Shown here: positions 9,488 through 17,277 of the stretch, piece by piece
Layout: each line of letters begins with the position of its first letter
How positions within the stretch are numbered: the stretch's first letter is position 1
Assembly: GCF_024623325.1 (NCBI RefSeq)
Contig: NZ_JANJZD010000039.1
Span: forward strand, 1 to 42,253
Direction: 5' to 3'
Source of the DNA: Acetatifactor muris
GTDB taxonomy: Bacteria > Bacillota > Clostridia > Lachnospirales > Lachnospiraceae
DNA length: 42,253 nt
Position numbers and translations under genes: made by a program
The notes under the pieces: generated by a model
Databases searched by the model: none
What the model was told of the DNA's origin: nothing
The model's input: only the letters and a program-made list of their open reading frames with translations

Positions 9488-10107
9488 TTGGAATAATTGA
9501 TTATGATGCCGGAAATATAAAAAGTGTGGAGAGGGCGCTGGCCTGGCTGAACCAGGAGACCGTGGTCTCCAGGGATGCGGAGACGCTTCTGCGCGCGGAC
9601 AGGGTCATTCTGCCGGGAGTGGGGTCTTTCGGAGACGCCATGGAGAAGCTGCGGGCTTACGGTCTGGTGGAGGTGATACGGGAGTGCGTGGACAGAGGAA
9701 CTCCTCTGCTGGGAATCTGTCTTGGGCTGCAGCTTCTGTTCGGAAGCAGTGAGGAAAGTCCGGGGGTGGAGGGACTTCATCTTCTGGATGGCAGAATTGT
9801 TCGGATTCCTTCTGCAGAGAGCCTGAAGGTACCCCATATCGGATGGAACAATCTGAGCTTTCCACGTGAAGGACGTCTCTTTACGGGGGTTGGTGCGGAA
9901 AGCGCTTATGTTTACTTTGTACATTCCTATTATCTTCAGGCCGACGACCGGGACATTGTGACAGCAACTACGGAATATGGAGTGAAGATGGATGTCTCGG
10001 TGGAAAAAGGGAATCTGTTTGCGTGCCAGTTTCATCCGGAGAAAAGCTCTGATCCGGGGATGCAGATACTTCGTAATTTTATTGCGGTGCCTTCACCGTG
10101 CAAATGA
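9484..10107 (+). CDS. hisH: Imidazole glycerol phosphate synthase, glutaminase subunit HisH
   Basis: A 207-residue class I glutamine amidotransferase. It shows the nucleophile Cys in GICLGLQLLF (about residue 79), the oxyanion strand (PGVGSFGDAM), and the His-Glu pair in FHPEKSS. It releases ammonia from glutamine and passes it to HisF for imidazole ring formation. ATGA overlap with the gene before and a 33-bp gap to hisF place the three in one transcript. Length is normal for HisH. Confidence 0.95.
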   Translation: MIGIIDYDAGNIKSVERALAWLNQETVVSRDAETLLRADRVILPGVGSFGDAMEKLRAYGLVEVIRECVDRGTPLLGICLGLQLLFGSSEESPGVEGLHLLDGRIVRIPSAESLKVPHIGWNNLSFPREGRLFTGVGAESAYVYFVHSYYLQADDRDIVTATTEYGVKMDVSVEKGNLFACQFHPEKSSDPGMQILRNFIAVPSPCK

Positions 10108-10140
10108 ACAGGGCAGAATGATATATAGCCGGGGGTAAGA

Positions 10141-10902
10141 ATGCATACGAAGAGAATTATTCCCTGTCTGGACATTAAGGACGGGAGAGTCGTAAAAGGA
10201 ATCAATTTTGTGAATCTGAGGGATGCGGGGGACCCGGCGGATGTGGCGGCTGCTTATACGCAGGCAGGAGCAGATGAAGTGGTCTTCCTGGATATTACAG
10301 CTTCTTCAGACAGCAGAGCCACGCAGCTGGAATGGGTCAGAGCGGTGGCATCCAGACTGTTTATTCCGTTTACCGTGGGAGGAGGTATCCGTACTGTAGA
10401 GGATTTCAGAGAGATCCTGCGGGAGGGGGCCGACAAGATTTCGGTGAATTCTGCTGCAATTATGAATCCGGGTCTGATATCGGAGGCGGCGGAGAAGTTC
10501 GGAAGTCAGTGCGTGGTAGTGGCCATTGACGCAAAAAGGCGTGACGACGGGAACGGCTGGAATATTTATAAAAACGGCGGGCGCGTGGATATGGGAATGG
10601 ACGCGGTGGAGTGGGCCGTGAAAGCGGAGCAGCTGGGGGCCGGTGAAATCCTTCTGACCAGTATGGACAGAGACGGCACCAAAAATGGATATGATCTGGA
10701 TTTGACGGCTGCAGTTGCGGGGGCGGTGAGCATTCCAGTGATTGCTTCCGGCGGAGCAGGGAAACCGGAGCACTTTTATGAAGCTCTGACATCTGCCGGG
10801 GCCGAAGCCGTGCTGGCGGCCTCTCTTTTTCATTATAAGGAACTGGAGATTCGGACGCTGAAAGAATATCTCAGAAGCAGGGACGTCAGTGTCAGACTGT
10901 AG
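10141..10902 (+). CDS. hisF: Imidazole glycerol phosphate synthase, cyclase subunit HisF
   Basis: A 253-residue (beta/alpha)8 barrel. The N-terminal IIPCLDIKDGRVVKG, the central VVAIDAKR and the STMDRDG-like ILLTSMDRDGTKNGYD are diagnostic for HisF, with the two catalytic aspartates (LDIKDG and SMDRDG) present. It joins ammonia from HisH with PRFAR to give imidazole glycerol phosphate and AICAR. Ribosome site GGGGG lies before the ATG at 10141. No other his genes are in this window, so the rest of the pathway is encoded elsewhere. Confidence 0.96.
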   Translation: MHTKRIIPCLDIKDGRVVKGINFVNLRDAGDPADVAAAYTQAGADEVVFLDITASSDSRATQLEWVRAVASRLFIPFTVGGGIRTVEDFREILREGADKISVNSAAIMNPGLISEAAEKFGSQCVVVAIDAKRRDDGNGWNIYKNGGRVDMGMDAVEWAVKAEQLGAGEILLTSMDRDGTKNGYDLDLTAAVAGAVSIPVIASGGAGKPEHFYEALTSAGAEAVLAASLFHYKELEIRTLKEYLRSRDVSVRL

Positions 10903-11012
10903 GAGGAAGACCAGGGCTTCCGCGAAAGGACTGAGATTTGGAGAGCAGGCTGTACAGTGAGGGAAAGGCAGTAAATGACCTGCGTGAAATTGGAAACGAA
11001 AGATAAGAAAGG

Positions 11013-11699
11013 ATGGACAGGAAAATGGGAATGATTGAAAATGACTGGCTGGCAGAGATTGGGGCAGAATTTCAGAAACCATATTACAGGAAACTGTATG
11101 AATTTGTGAAAACAGAGTATAATACAACCCAGGTTTTTCCCCCGGCAGATGATATTTTCAATGCTTTTCACCTGACGCCGCTGAGCCAGGTGAAAGTGGT
11201 TATTATCGGACAGGATCCCTATCATGATGTGGGACAGGCTCACGGACTGTGTTTTTCTGTGAAGCCGGAGGTAAAGATTCCACCCTCTCTTGTGAATATT
11301 TATAAAGAGCTTCACGATGACCTGGGCTGTTATATCCCCAATAACGGTTATCTGGTCAAATGGGCCAGGCAGGGAATCCTGATGCTGAATACCGTCCTGA
11401 CGGTACGTGCCCATATGGCAAATTCTCACAGGGGAAAAGGATGGGAGGAATTTACCGATGCGGCAATCCGGGCTCTGAATAAGCAGGACAGGCCTGTTGT
11501 CTTTATCCTCTGGGGACGTCCTGCCCAGATGAAGAAGAAAATGCTGGATAATCCGAAGCATCTGATTCTGCAGGCTGCTCATCCGAGTCCGCTGTCGGCG
11601 CATAACGGATTCTTCGGCAGCAGGCCTTTCAGTCAGACCAATCAGTTCCTGCAGGAGAACGGACTGGACCCCATCGACTGGCAGATAGAGAATATATAG
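11013..11699 (+). CDS. ung: Uracil-DNA glycosylase
   Basis: A 228-residue family 1 uracil-DNA glycosylase that removes uracil from DNA at the start of base excision repair. The water-activating motif GQDPYHDVGQAHGLCFSV (about residue 65) and the minor-groove loop HPSPLSAHNGFFGSRPFSQTN are both intact, and FILWGRPAQ is also typical. The start at 11013 is preceded by AAGAAAGG; ATG at 11025 is an alternative. The 110-bp gap after hisF contains no gene. Confidence 0.96.
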   Translation: MDRKMGMIENDWLAEIGAEFQKPYYRKLYEFVKTEYNTTQVFPPADDIFNAFHLTPLSQVKVVIIGQDPYHDVGQAHGLCFSVKPEVKIPPSLVNIYKELHDDLGCYIPNNGYLVKWARQGILMLNTVLTVRAHMANSHRGKGWEEFTDAAIRALNKQDRPVVFILWGRPAQMKKKMLDNPKHLILQAAHPSPLSAHNGFFGSRPFSQTNQFLQENGLDPIDWQIENI

Positions 11700-11751
11700 G
11701 GCCATAACGGCAAATGTGCAGAACTTAAAGTGAGGAGAATACAATAACAAA

Positions 11752-13059
11752 ATGAAAAAGAGCGCTTTTGTAACCAGAGAACAGGCAGAAGAAATTACAA
11801 AGGCATATCCGACCCCCTTTCATATTTATGATGAGAGGGGGATTCGTGAAAATGCAAGAAGACTGAAGAAGGCTTTTTCCTGGAATCAGGGATATAAGGA
11901 ATTTTTTGCGGTAAAGGCTGCGCCCAATCCTTTTTTGATGGGGATACTGAAGGAAGAGGGCTGCGGGTGTGACTGCTCTTCTTATACGGAGCTGATGCTG
12001 AGTGACGCCGCAGGCGTGCAGGGAGAGAATATAATGTTTTCCTCCAATGAGACACCGGCGGAGGAGTATGCTTTGGCGGCAGCCCTGGGGGCCACCATCA
12101 ATCTGGACGATATAACGCATATTGATTTCCTGGAACAGACGTTGGGCAGCCTGCCGAAGACTTTGAGCTGCCGCTTCAATCCGGGAGGATATTTCGCCAT
12201 GGGAACGGAGATTATGGATAATCCGGGAGATGCGAAATATGGTTTTACCAGGGAACAGATGTTTGAGGGATTTCGGATTCTGAAGGCAAAGGGTGTGGAG
12301 AATTTCGGCATTCATGCGTTTCTGGCCAGCAACACTGTCTCCAATGAATATTACCCCACGCTGGCCAGACAGCTTTTTGAACTGGCAGTGGAACTGCAGC
12401 GGGATACGGGAGCACATGTTGCCTTTATCAATCTCTCCGGAGGAATCGGGATTCCCTATAAACCGGACCAGGAGGCCAATGATATCCAGGTGATAGGCGA
12501 GGGTGTCAGGAAAGTATATGAGGAACTGCTTGTGCCTGCGGGCATGGGGGATGTGGCAATTTATACGGAGCTGGGCCGTTTTATGACAGGGCCTTACGGA
12601 CACCTGATTACAAAAGTTATCCATGAGAAGCATACACACAAGGAATATCTGGGGGTGGATGCCTGTGCGGTGAACCTGATGCGGCCGGCCATGTATGGGG
12701 CATATCACCACATTACTGTGCTGGGAAAGGAGGAGGAAGCCTGTGACCATCAATATGATGTGGTGGGTTCCCTCTGTGAGAACAATGACAAGTTTGCCAT
12801 TGACAGAATGCTTCCCAAAACGGAAATCGGAGATTATCTTGCCATTCACGACACCGGTGCACACGGCTTTTCCATGGGATATAATTACAATGGAAAACTG
12901 CGTTCGGCGGAGCTTCTGCTTAGAGAGGATGGAAGCGTGGAGCTGATTCGCCGTGCGGAGACACCGAGGGACTATTTTGCCACATTTGACGGGTTTGAGG
13001 TCTATGACAGGCTGTTTCCTGGAGAGAGACGTGAAGCGGAACGGGAAAATCAGGGATAA
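11752..13059 (+). CDS. lysA: Diaminopimelate decarboxylase-like protein
   Basis: A 435-residue PLP-dependent fold III decarboxylase. The PLP lysine is in FFAVKAAPNP (about residue 45), the phosphate-binding glycine motif is SGGIGIPY, and the second-monomer active-site motif is GSLCENNDKFAIDR, with LGRFMTGPYG before it. These fit meso-diaminopimelate decarboxylase, the last step of lysine synthesis. The family also holds carboxynorspermidine and ornithine-type decarboxylases, and this form is somewhat divergent, so substrate is inferred. GAGGAG ribosome site precedes the ATG. It is followed at 51 bp by a peptidoglycan LD-carboxypeptidase, linking both to diaminopimelate use. Confidence 0.88.
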   Translation: MKKSAFVTREQAEEITKAYPTPFHIYDERGIRENARRLKKAFSWNQGYKEFFAVKAAPNPFLMGILKEEGCGCDCSSYTELMLSDAAGVQGENIMFSSNETPAEEYALAAALGATINLDDITHIDFLEQTLGSLPKTLSCRFNPGGYFAMGTEIMDNPGDAKYGFTREQMFEGFRILKAKGVENFGIHAFLASNTVSNEYYPTLARQLFELAVELQRDTGAHVAFINLSGGIGIPYKPDQEANDIQVIGEGVRKVYEELLVPAGMGDVAIYTELGRFMTGPYGHLITKVIHEKHTHKEYLGVDACAVNLMRPAMYGAYHHITVLGKEEEACDHQYDVVGSLCENNDKFAIDRMLPKTEIGDYLAIHDTGAHGFSMGYNYNGKLRSAELLLREDGSVELIRRAETPRDYFATFDGFEVYDRLFPGERREAERENQG

Positions 13060-13109
13060 AAGCAAATAAATTGTGGTCGGAATTTGGCAGACTGCGGAGA
13101 GGAAAGAAT

Positions 13110-14147
13110 ATGAGATATCCGAAATTTTTGCCGGAGGGCGGTACCATCGGCTATCTGGCGCCTTCTTTTGGCTGTAATACAGAGCCCTATCTGTCAGCAT
13201 TCAGGCACGCGGCGGAGAAATGGGAGAGTATGGGATACCGGCAGGTATTCGGTCCCAACTGCTACGAGGGAGAAGGTGTGGGCATCAGTAATACACCGGA
13301 AAAGTGCGGGCAGGAGGTCATGGATATGTTCCTGTCCGGGGAAGCGGACTGCCTGATTTCCTGTGGAGGCGGGGAGCTGATGTGTGAGATTCTGCCTTTT
13401 GTGGACTTTGAAAAGCTGGCGCAGGCCGAGCCCAGGTGGTTTATGGGATATTCTGACAATACAAATCTCACCTTTCTGCTGGCCACGCTGGCGGATACGG
13501 CTTCCATTTACGGCCCCTGTGCAAACAGCTTCGGCATGGAGCCTTGGCACAGAGCTTTGTCAGATGCCTTCGAAATACTGAGAGGGCAGCGCAAGGTGGT
13601 GGAAGGCTATGACCTGTGGGAAAAAGAAGCGCTGAAATGTCCCGAGAATCCGCTGATACCCTACAATGTGACGGAGCCCAGAGCCATTCGGACTTTTTAT
13701 GGAAGAGAGCGGACAGCGGAAGAAATTGTCTTCACAGGGCGGCTTCTGGGCGGCTGTCTGGACTGCCTGGTAAATCTGACGGGAACCCGTTTTGACAGGG
13801 TGGCAGAGTTTGCAGAGCGGTATCAGAGGGACGGAATTATCTGGTTCCTGGAAGCCTGCGATCTGAATGTATTTGCCATCCGCCGTGCCATGTGGCAGAT
13901 GGAGGAGGCCGGCTGGCTGAAATATGTGAAAGGATTTCTGATCGGCAGACCTGCAAACGGGGAGCCGATGATGAATCTGAATGCTTATGACGCCGTGCTG
14001 GAAGTGGCCGGCCGCAAAAATGTTCCTGTGGTGATGGATGTGGACCTGGGACACCTGCCGCCCATGATGCCCTTGGTGGTGGGAAGCATGGGAGAAGTCA
14101 CTGTGCGTGGGAACGATATTCGGATTGGTTTCCTGGATTTGGAATGA
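13110..14147 (+). CDS. LD-carboxypeptidase (peptidase family S66)
   Basis: A 345-residue serine peptidase of the S66 family (LdcA/MccF). The nucleophile Ser lies in WFMGYSDNTNLTFLLA, the acid in WFLEACD, and the His in LGHLPPMMPLVVG; the usual RGGYG is SCGGGE. LdcA-type enzymes release the terminal D-amino acid from tetrapeptides in peptidoglycan recycling, while MccF-type enzymes destroy microcin C. The family alone does not tell which. The start at 13110 has an AGAGGAAAG ribosome site; an in-frame ATG at 13071 has none. It is the last chromosomal gene before the prophage. Confidence 0.88.
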   Translation: MRYPKFLPEGGTIGYLAPSFGCNTEPYLSAFRHAAEKWESMGYRQVFGPNCYEGEGVGISNTPEKCGQEVMDMFLSGEADCLISCGGGELMCEILPFVDFEKLAQAEPRWFMGYSDNTNLTFLLATLADTASIYGPCANSFGMEPWHRALSDAFEILRGQRKVVEGYDLWEKEALKCPENPLIPYNVTEPRAIRTFYGRERTAEEIVFTGRLLGGCLDCLVNLTGTRFDRVAEFAERYQRDGIIWFLEACDLNVFAIRRAMWQMEEAGWLKYVKGFLIGRPANGEPMMNLNAYDAVLEVAGRKNVPVVMDVDLGHLPPMMPLVVGSMGEVTVRGNDIRIGFLDLE

Positions 14148-14206
14148 TGTCGGAGAAGAATACGGGAATCAAAAGAGATGGTGGGTTTGAACCCGAACAG
14201 AAAACT

Positions 14207-14250
14207 AAAAGTGCTGAAACACCTGATTTTAAGGGTGTTTCAGCACTTTT
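14207..14250 (+). terminator. Strong terminator at the chromosome-prophage border
   Basis: A perfect 17-bp stem (14207-14223 with 14234-14250) around a 10-base loop, with A and T runs on both sides so it can work in both directions. It ends the lysA-peptidase transcript and lies just beyond the 3' end of the minus-strand tRNA fragment. Confidence 0.85.
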
Positions 14251-14256
14251 TAATAC

Positions 14257-14285
14257 TGCCGGCAGCGGGACTTGAACCCGCACGA
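14257..14285 (-). tRNA. 3' fragment of a tRNA gene (probably tRNA-Leu), likely attL
   Basis: Read on the minus strand, 14281-14265 is a perfect T-arm (GCGGG TTCAAGT CCCGC), followed by acceptor strand TGCCGGC and discriminator A at 14257. The matching 5' acceptor strand, D-arm and anticodon arm are absent from the following 300 bases. A free 3' tRNA end at a sharp change in base composition is what integration into a tRNA gene leaves. Assignment to Leu rests on the acceptor sequence and is moderate. The restored full tRNA should lie at the other prophage end, outside the window. Confidence 0.65.
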
Positions 14286-14577
14286 TATATTAAAAACCTT
14301 GATTTTATGCGGGTTCTGCAGATGATAATTTAAAAGGTAATCAAAAAGGTAATCAGACATATGTTCGATTAAAAAATTGCAGGAAAGGAGTATCTTGCAC
14401 GTATGACAAAAATATTACTCCAATTTAAGTATTTCTCTTTGTACTTGATATTTAAAATGATTAAATTTTTATAAAATGTAATGATTCTAGGTGTCAATTA
14501 TAATTCTAATAAATCGATTTATATTTCAATATTAGCCTAATTCGAGGCAAAAACTTCTAACATATAGAAAAGATCTC
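14286..14577. other. AT-rich prophage left border, no gene seen
   Basis: No gene with a ribosome site is visible. The region begins at the probable att core. It contains two tandem copies of AAGGTAATCA near 14333-14354, and a palindrome-like CAGACATATGTTCG at 14354-14367 that resembles a weak LexA box with two mismatches. Confidence 0.5.
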
Positions 14578-15009
14578 ATGAACAACTCAATTATAGTCTT
14601 AATAAGGCGTATACGCATCTATAATCATATCTTTTGGTTTATGACTATGTTAAACACGGGAACAAATGCTATTGCTGCCCGCCTCGGTGATGATTATGGG
14701 CCATTTGCCATTATTCCAACTGTTGATGAAACAGTATTTAAAAATGATAGTTCATGGGTCCAAAAGAAAAATGGGATTGTTATAGTACATATATATGGCA
14801 TGGTGAATGTAAATGCTCCATTTGAACTACTAACATTACCAAAAGGGTTGCGGCCATGGTCGCATGTACGTGCAGATGGCGCAATTATTTATAATGATGA
14901 TGGTAAAGTGACATCAAGCGGAACCATTCTGGATAACGGAATAATCAGGATAAGCGGGCAAGCTGGGAAGTGGGTTTCTTTTACCATTGCCTATCCTGCA
15001 GCTAATTAA
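14578..15009 (+). CDS. Silent tail-fibre tip cassette A-forward
   Basis: The biologically meaningful part starts at the inversion site (14650) reading L-N-T-G and runs 120 codons to 15009. The 24 residues before it (from the ATG at 14578) have a poor ribosome site and look like chance coding. The cassette is a beta-rich domain with LLTLPKGLRPWSHV, GAIIYNDDG and ISGQAGKWVSFT. It is a clear paralogue of cassette C-forward (21657-22235), sharing QKKNGIV, LPKGLRPW and DGAIIYND. I infer a receptor-binding domain of a phage tail fibre that is expressed only after inversion joins it to a fibre N-terminus. It converges with cassette A-reverse inside the pair of sites at 14650 and 15332. Confidence 0.75.
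   Translation: MNNSIIVLIRRIRIYNHIFWFMTMLNTGTNAIAARLGDDYGPFAIIPTVDETVFKNDSSWVQKKNGIVIVHIYGMVNVNAPFELLTLPKGLRPWSHVRADGAIIYNDDGKVTSSGTILDNGIIRISGQAGKWVSFTIAYPAAN
14650..14662 (+). repeat. Inversion site 1 (forward)
   Basis: TTAAACACGGGAA, forward; left end of invertible segment A (14650-15344). It encodes L-N-T-G in frame with cassette A-forward. Confidence 0.85.
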
Positions 15010-15017
15010 GCCTTTAC

Positions 15018-15344
15018 TTATACCATGAAAGTAGTGTCAAACATTGCATGTTCACCAGCCCTTAGCCGTGCTCTAATATATCCTTCAACTGTTACGACGC
15101 AATAAGGATAAACGCGTCCTTCCGGCGCTCCAATATATATAACTCCACCAGAATAATATCTGTATTTTGGCCTCCACCCTTCTGGTAAAAGGAATATATT
15201 GTTAACCTCGCCTATGTCTTTTGTTGTAGTGAAATATATCCACAAGTGGACAGTATTTCTGTCCTTTGAAGCACCACTGTCAATCACTGTAATGGCGGAA
15301 TCTAGCGAGGTAAGACTTGTAAGATATTCTGTTCCCGTGTTTAA
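15018..15344 (-). CDS. Silent tail-fibre tip cassette A-reverse
   Basis: From the reverse site at 15344 the frame L-N-T-G continues without interruption for 109 codons to 15018; annotation from a GTG at 15287 would miss the first 19 residues. The domain contains HLWIYFTT, FLLPEGWRPKYRYYSGGVIY and VTVEGYIRARLRAGEHA, the same layout (LPEGxRP, then Y-x-x-G, then G-x-I) as cassette B-forward. Upstream of the site the frame stays open to a stop at 15423-15425 and reads IRFQPTFPSTSNS just before LNTG. This looks like the broken end of a second fibre N-terminal module without start codon. The cassette is therefore probably silent here. Confidence 0.75.
   Translation of the reverse strand, partial: LNTGTEYLTSLTSLDSAITVIDSGASKDRNTVHLWIYFTTTKDIGEVNNIFLLPEGWRPKYRYYSGGVIYIGAPEGRVYPYCVVTVEGYIRARLRAGEHAMFDTTFMV
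15332..15344 (-). repeat. Inversion site 2 (reverse)
   Basis: TTCCCGTGTTTAA, the reverse complement of the site; right end of segment A. In frame L-N-T-G with cassette A-reverse. Confidence 0.85.
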
Positions 15345-15471
15345 TGAATTTGAAGTGCTGGGAAATGTCGGTTGAAATCGAATTTTGGATATGGTATAGT
15401 TGAAGGCATAGGAGTAACCGTGTTACAAGGTGGTAGCCTCCCTAACTTGCAAGAGAAGGGAGGTGGTGCGG

Positions 15472-15564
15472 ATGGAAATGTTTTCATTTCAGGATTTAAT
15501 CTTGTTTGCGACATTTTTAATTACACTGCTTGCCTACATAGATAGGAACAACAAGCGAAAATAA
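15472..15564 (+). CDS. Putative type I toxin, holin-like peptide (TxpA/BsrG-like)
   Basis: A 30-residue peptide, too short for most gene callers: MEMFSFQDLILFATFLITLL followed by AYIDRNNKRK. One membrane helix and a basic tail match the Firmicutes 'putative holin-like toxin' peptides, such as TxpA and BsrG of Bacillus prophages. GGGAGGTGGTGCGG provides the ribosome site. Such toxins are held down by an overlapping antisense RNA, and the hairpins directly behind the gene fit that arrangement. It sits between invertible segment A and the repressor, a normal place for a prophage maintenance toxin. Family assignment comes from size and pattern only. Confidence 0.65.
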   Translation: MEMFSFQDLILFATFLITLLAYIDRNNKRK

Positions 15565-15566
15565 AC

Positions 15567-15655
15567 AAGCCTACCTTGTCACTTGGCCGGTGAAGGTAGG
15601 CTTTTAAGCTGAACGGAGGTCAACCACTTTGTGGGCGGTTACTCCTTTTATGTTT
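15567..15655. terminator. Toxin terminator and possible antitoxin RNA region
   Basis: AAGCCTACCTT (15567-15577) pairs with AAGGTAGGCTT (15593-15603), followed by T residues: a terminator for the toxin mRNA. A second inverted repeat (GGAG...AACC / GGTT...CTCC, about 15616-15650) follows, as in TxpA/RatA-type loci where the antisense RNA starts behind the toxin. No antisense promoter was established. Confidence 0.55.
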
Positions 15656-15744
15656 ACATAATAACATGTTACGAACATATTTGCAACATTTTTCAAATAA
15701 CTGAGATTAACTAAAATTAAGTTAAAAATATTTACAAGTTTTGG

Positions 15745-15773
15745 TTGACAAAAGGAAAATTATGGATTATAAT
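15745..15773 (+). promoter_or_regulatory. Consensus sigma-A promoter of the repressor gene
   Basis: A perfect TTGACA (15745-15750) and TATAAT (15768-15773) with a 17-bp spacer, 38 bp before the repressor start. It is the strongest promoter in the window by sequence, as suits a lysogeny repressor. Confidence 0.85.
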
Positions 15774-15811
15774 GCAACATATAGTGAAGAGGGAAAATGG
15801 AGGGAAATGTT

Positions 15812-16162
15812 ATGCTGACAAGATTTGGTAAGTTTTGCCGTAAGTTGCGAATTGAAAATGGCGAATTACTATTTGACATGGCACAGCGTTTAGGCGTTTC
15901 ATCAGCTTTTCTGTCAAAAGTGGAAAATGGTAAATCTAAACCACCTGTGGAATGGAAAGAGGAAATTGCTTCCATGTATAATTTGTCAACAGAACAGGTA
16001 GAGGAATTAGGTGCAAGCATAAAGGAGGCCAGAGTGAAGAGGGCGATTGATATTAGTATGATGAGCTCAGACGAAAAGGATATGATGTTTGCATTTGCGA
16101 GAAAGCTGGATTCAATGGATGAAATTGATAAGAATAAATGGAAAAAGTTATTAAATATGTAG
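15812..16162 (+). CDS. XRE-family repressor
   Basis: A 116-residue protein with an N-terminal helix-turn-helix of the Cro/CI (XRE) type: FGKFCRKLRIENGE, then LLFDMAQRLGVSSAFLSKVENGK, residues about 4-55. The C-terminal half is helical and probably dimerises. It lacks a LexA-like self-cleavage domain, which fits control by the ImmA-like protease encoded next to it. The start at 15812 is chosen because GGAGGGAA lies just upstream; the ATG at 15797 overlaps this ribosome site. Expressed from the consensus promoter at 15745. Confidence 0.85.
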   Translation: MLTRFGKFCRKLRIENGELLFDMAQRLGVSSAFLSKVENGKSKPPVEWKEEIASMYNLSTEQVEELGASIKEARVKRAIDISMMSSDEKDMMFAFARKLDSMDEIDKNKWKKLLNM

Positions 16163-16176
16163 CAGTAGGGGGGATT

Positions 16177-16686
16177 ATGCAAAAAGTTGTTGTTGAACCG
16201 ATGTCAAGGAACCAAATTCGTGATTTTACAAAAGCATTTAGAAAAATAATTGGAATGGAAAATGCTCTTTATTTTCCTATTGTACAGTTTATTGAGTGGG
16301 TTTTACCACAAATGGGATTGGATTATGAGTATGTATCAGAACAAGAAATGGGAAATGCATACGGGATTACTCACACTGGAAAAGGTATAATGAAAATCCG
16401 AGAGGATGTATATGAACGAGCTATAAAAGGTAATCCAAGAGATAGATTCACATTATGCCATGAATTAGGGCATTTTCTGATGCATTCGCCTGAAAGAGTT
16501 GGTTTTGCTCGCGGAGATGCGCCAGCTTATATGGATCCTGAATGGCAAGCAAATGTTTTTGCAGGAGAATTGATGGCGCCCTTTGATCTTGTAAAAAATA
16601 TGAGCGTTAGTGAAATATCGCAGAAATGCGGAATGTCCATGCAGGCAGCTCAAGTGCAATATAGTACTTATCATAATGCTATGTAA
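16177..16686 (+). CDS. ImmA/IrrE-like metallopeptidase
   Basis: A 169-residue protein with the zinc-metalloprotease motif HELGH in LCHELGHFLMH (about residue 93) and a downstream acidic region EWQANVFAGELMAP that supplies the third ligand. This is the DUF955/ImmA family, which cleaves XRE repressors of mobile elements after DNA damage and so starts induction. The start at 16177 is preceded by AGGGGGGATT; an ATG at 16138 overlaps the repressor. Paired with the repressor 14 bp upstream, it forms the likely lysis-lysogeny switch. Confidence 0.87.
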   Translation: MQKVVVEPMSRNQIRDFTKAFRKIIGMENALYFPIVQFIEWVLPQMGLDYEYVSEQEMGNAYGITHTGKGIMKIREDVYERAIKGNPRDRFTLCHELGHFLMHSPERVGFARGDAPAYMDPEWQANVFAGELMAPFDLVKNMSVSEISQKCGMSMQAAQVQYSTYHNAM

Positions 16687-16713
16687 ATGGTGAAAGCCAG
16701 TTTTATGCATAGA

Positions 16714-16744
16714 AAAAACCAAGCACACAAGATGCTTGGTTTTT
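16714..16744 (+). terminator. Terminator after the repressor-protease operon
   Basis: AAAACCAAGCA and TGCTTGGTTTT form a stem with a seven-base loop and a T run. Confidence 0.85.
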
Positions 16745-16853
16745 GTTGAAAAGTATTGCTGCAGTGCAGCTGGTTATACTTTTGCCTGAACAACTTTAGT
16801 ATAACACTGTGGCATTCTTTTCGCAAGAGAAATTTGCGAAAGGAGGACGTGTT

Positions 16854-16976
16854 ATGTATATTTTTCGTGCCAGTATTACTACAAAAGATGGTATAAAAAT
16901 TTATGCTAAAGACTATGGAAAGCGTGCATTTCGCATCTGGATAGGCGCTAGATCGAAAACGGATAAGAGTAACTAA
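16854..16976 (+). CDS. Small basic protein, 40 residues
   Basis: An ORF with a strong AGGAGGACG ribosome site encodes a 40-residue protein beginning MYIFRASITTKDGIKIYAKD and ending in RSKTDKSN. It is basic, has no membrane segment, and its N-terminus looks like a short beta hairpin. I do not recognise it. Ribosome site quality and its place just before another tiny gene in the same direction support it as real. Confidence 0.6.
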   Translation: MYIFRASITTKDGIKIYAKDYGKRAFRIWIGARSKTDKSN

Positions 16977-17040
16977 TTAACTGAAGTAGCATTTTGCCAG
17001 CTGAAATGTTACTATTTCTTAATATTTTGGAGGAATAGAC

Positions 17041-17160
17041 ATGGCAAAAACAAAATCCAGTATTAGAGGCACTCAGAATAAAAAGATTGTCCCGGTGAAA
17101 TCCTATGTGAAAAGAGATGGTACTCGAGTAAATGGACACAGAAGATCAACTCCTAATTAG
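17041..17160 (+). CDS. Small basic protein, 39 residues
   Basis: A 39-residue very basic protein beginning MAKTKSSIRG, with the core VPVKSYVKRDGTRVNGHRRS. The S-Y-x-K-R-D-G-T-x-V pattern is frequent in small proteins and protein tails from Gram-positive phages and conjugative elements, with no function known to me. TTTTGGAGG gives a good ribosome site. A terminator follows within 25 bases, so this and the 40-residue gene form a two-gene unit. Confidence 0.6.
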   Translation: MAKTKSSIRGTQNKKIVPVKSYVKRDGTRVNGHRRSTPN

Positions 17161-17184
17161 GACACTGATTAGGGAAATGTCAAT

Positions 17185-17217
17185 AAAAAATCCTTCAGCA
17201 TATGCTGAGGGATTTTT
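17185..17217 (+). terminator. Terminator after the two small genes
   Basis: AAAAATCC-TTCAGCA and TGCTGA-GGGATTTTT fold into a long stem with a minimal loop and a T run. Confidence 0.85.
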
Positions 17218-17277
17218 CATTAATTGTGAAGATATGATATGCTTGTCTTACCAATAATGCAGATCGGAGGCAAGACT

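Noticed and set aside
14180..14200. Second tRNA T-arm (GGGTTTGAACCC) beside the terminator
   Set aside because: A palindrome only; no acceptor strand or other tRNA arms next to it.
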